This document shows positions 24,814 through 26,288 of a stretch of 26,288 nucleotides of DNA, piece by piece; positions within the stretch are counted from its first letter, which is position 1, and each line of letters opens with the position of its first letter. Under the pieces are notes generated by a model, which did not search any database, was not told the origin of the DNA, and was given only the letters and a program-made list of their open reading frames with translations. The stretch is from Halanaerobiales bacterium (GTDB lineage: Bacteria; Bacillota_F; Halanaerobiia; DY22613). Where the stretch lies: NCBI GenBank assembly GCA_023128035.1, contig JAGMES010000055.1:1-26288 (forward strand), given 5' to 3'. The position numbers were made by a program, and so were the translations under genes.

Positions 24814-26004
24814 TTATTTGCCTATTTCTTTATCAAAATATTTCTCAGGAACTTCTAAATCGGTCATATTTAAGAAACCTTTGCCGAACACATATGTATC
24901 TTGATAGACGAGGAAGTAATTTTCTCTTTCTACATCATCAGCATCAATATATAGACTTGCGTTCCAGCCAGCACCTGGAGTGTATTTAACAAATGCATCC
25001 ATAATATCATCTTTTTCTAATAATTCAGAATTACCTTCGACAACTCTCTTAGCATGCTCTACTAAAGCTGCAGTGGTTGTAAAACCAAATGAGTAAGCCC
25101 AGGTTCCCATACGACCAGCGCCACCCTTTTCAACAACTTTAGCTTCAACTTTTTTCAAAATATTTGGCCAATTACCCTTATCAGATTCATCAAACTCAAT
25201 ACCTAAAGCACCTGGATAACCCATTGTTGGTGATGGAAGATCAGCTTCAACAAAATATCCACCTAAGTCAGCAACTCTCTTTAAAAGTGGTTCGGTATGA
25301 GCATCATTTGTACAGAAGAAAGCAGTTTTATCACCATAAGACTCTAACCATGCAGGAACTTTCTCAAGAATAAATTGCTGTGCGCCTGCAACACCAATAT
25401 CACTAACAGGGTCTGGAGAACCCATATCAACAAATTCCATACCAAGATCTTTACAAGCTTCAGCCATAATATCTCTTCTTCTGGAAAGAAGCTCATAGCT
25501 CATATGTCTTGGGAATGAAATATGCATAAATGTATCTGCACCTAATTTTTTCGCAGCTGCAATAATCAGATAGCCACGTGCAATATTATCAGGATTTACA
25601 GCAAGATCGGAAACGTCAGCAACCATTACTGGATCTTCAGCAGGACTTCCTGTCAATAAAATAATATCAGGTCTCATCTCACGAATTCTTCTAAAAGCTT
25701 CTACTGTTCCTGGAACGCCCTGATTAACAACAATTGCCTTCATTAATGGATCATCAGCAAGACCCACGATTTGAGCGATTGTGGTTTCCATCTCCTGCAT
25801 AAAATTATCTGGATAAGTCAAATGTGTAATCATACCACCCTTAGAAGCATCACCATATTCTTTAATTGCTTGTTCTGCTCCTCTAAGATCATCTTCACTT
25901 TGAGAAACTGTACCTGTAACAACCCCAATGTGGAACGGAGCATCTGCTAATGCAGAAGTAGTAAATAAACCTAATAACAACAATACCAATAAAACTTTTT
26001 TCAT
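24814..26004 (-). CDS. DUF3798 periplasmic substrate-binding protein
   Basis: 396 aa. The signal peptide MKKVLLVLLLLGLFTTSALA ends in an Ala-Leu-Ala cleavage site before Asp21, with no lipobox Cys, so the mature protein is freely secreted into a periplasm. The rest matches what I recall of DUF3798, which has a periplasmic sugar-binding-like fold: repeated alternating beta/alpha segments such as HIGVVTGTVSQSEDD, AIVVNQGVPGTVEAF and FFCTNDAHTEPLLKR. The operon context (dual-NBD ATPase, two permeases) supports a substrate-binding role. The ligand is unknown. AAGGAGG lies 8 nt before the ATG. A strong terminator follows the gene. Confidence 0.8.
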   Translation of the reverse strand: MKKVLLVLLLLGLFTTSALADAPFHIGVVTGTVSQSEDDLRGAEQAIKEYGDASKGGMITHLTYPDNFMQEMETTIAQIVGLADDPLMKAIVVNQGVPGTVEAFRRIREMRPDIILLTGSPAEDPVMVADVSDLAVNPDNIARGYLIIAAAKKLGADTFMHISFPRHMSYELLSRRRDIMAEACKDLGMEFVDMGSPDPVSDIGVAGAQQFILEKVPAWLESYGDKTAFFCTNDAHTEPLLKRVADLGGYFVEADLPSPTMGYPGALGIEFDESDKGNWPNILKKVEAKVVEKGGAGRMGTWAYSFGFTTTAALVEHAKRVVEGNSELLEKDDIMDAFVKYTPGAGWNASLYIDADDVERENYFLVYQDTYVFGKGFLNMTDLEVPEKYFDKEIGK

Positions 26005-26058
26005 TCACATATCCTCCTTATTAAATATATTTTATAGCACTTTCTATATTTTTTATGT

Positions 26059-26086
26059 TTTATATAAAAAATATATGAATTGACTA
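26059..26086 (-). promoter_or_regulatory. Tentative promoter of the ABC operon
   Basis: TAGTCA (26081-26086), 16 bp, TATAAA (26059-26064) on the minus strand, about 55 nt upstream of the DUF3798 start in a very AT-rich region. The -35 is weak, and other AT-rich hexamers could serve. Confidence 0.35.
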
Positions 26087-26288
26087 TAAACTTTTATTAA
26101 CTAAACAAATTTATAAAATATTATAGATTATATTTTTTCCTATTGGATGGCTTTCTTAAATAGTTCTGCATTGATACTCATTTTCCTGCTTCACTTGTTA
26201 TAAAATTTATTTTACTGGAGTACATGTTATACATATTCATAATTACATTTAGTTATTACTTATTGTCCAAAAAAGGATGGCAAAATTA
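26087..26288. other. AT-rich non-coding edge
   Basis: Upstream region of the ABC operon up to the window edge. No supported gene was seen. A short plus-strand frame from ATG 26224 runs off the edge, and a 13-codon minus frame lies nearby; neither has good support. An operator for the ABC operon could be here, but no clear palindrome was found. Confidence 0.4.

Noticed and set aside
26139..26183. 13-codon minus-strand ORF (MSINAELFKKAIQ)
   Set aside because: Very short, weak ribosome site, no promoter or similarity to the other small ORFs.
26224..26288. Plus-strand partial gene at the right edge
   Set aside because: Only about 21 codons are visible, the ribosome site is too close to the ATG, and the composition is that of AT-rich intergenic DNA.

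Overview
This 26.3 kb AT-rich window looks like a chromosomal segment of a low-GC, anaerobe-type Firmicute. Strong AGGAGG ribosome sites, Firmicute-type housekeeping genes and tight minus-strand operons support this. The substrate-binding protein at the right end has a signal-peptidase I type leader (Ala-Leu-Ala before Asp) and no lipobox Cys. That is unusual for a monoderm and would fit a diderm Firmicute such as Halanaerobiales. The taxonomic guess is inference, not proof.

Layout: (1) 1-6900: a HelD-type RNA-polymerase-recycling helicase behind a perfect-consensus promoter and a leader terminator; a convergent S9-family peptidase; a MATE exporter; a ferritin with a complete ferroxidase centre. 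(2) 6901-7769: an apparently empty 870-bp gap. On the minus strand it carries a perfect TTGACA-N17-TATAAT promoter, three well-spaced Shine-Dalgarno sites that each start a tiny ORF (30, 23 and 25 aa, partly similar to one another), and a shared bidirectional terminator. This is the most novel-looking item. (3) 7770-10106: a TIGR01212/YtqA-like radical SAM protein and a GH1 beta-glycosidase. (4) 10328-20328: the DNA-repair and tRNA-modification block, miaA, mutL, mutS and miaB, all on the minus strand. It is interrupted between mutS and miaB by a secreted polysaccharide deacetylase and an orphan PhpK-like B12-binding radical SAM enzyme. hfq is not found after miaA. (5) 20523-26004: a five-gene minus-strand ABC import operon made of a DUF3798 binding protein, a strong intergenic terminator, a double-NBD ATPase, two RbsC-like permeases and a small membrane-anchored protein. 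The last four genes are overlapping and translationally coupled.

A family of about 90-120 bp palindromic intergenic elements, with ends resembling TTTAACRACATTTCRGAAG, occurs three times (2536-2625, 7681-7773, 10124-10245). They look like MITE- or REP-type dispersed repeats.

Functionally, MiaA and MiaB act in sequence on A37 of tRNAs (isopentenylation, then methylthiolation). MutS and MutL form the mismatch-repair pair. The ABC operon is a complete importer of unknown substrate. No tRNA, rRNA, CRISPR array or complete transposase gene was seen. All calls come from reading the sequence; no database search was possible.
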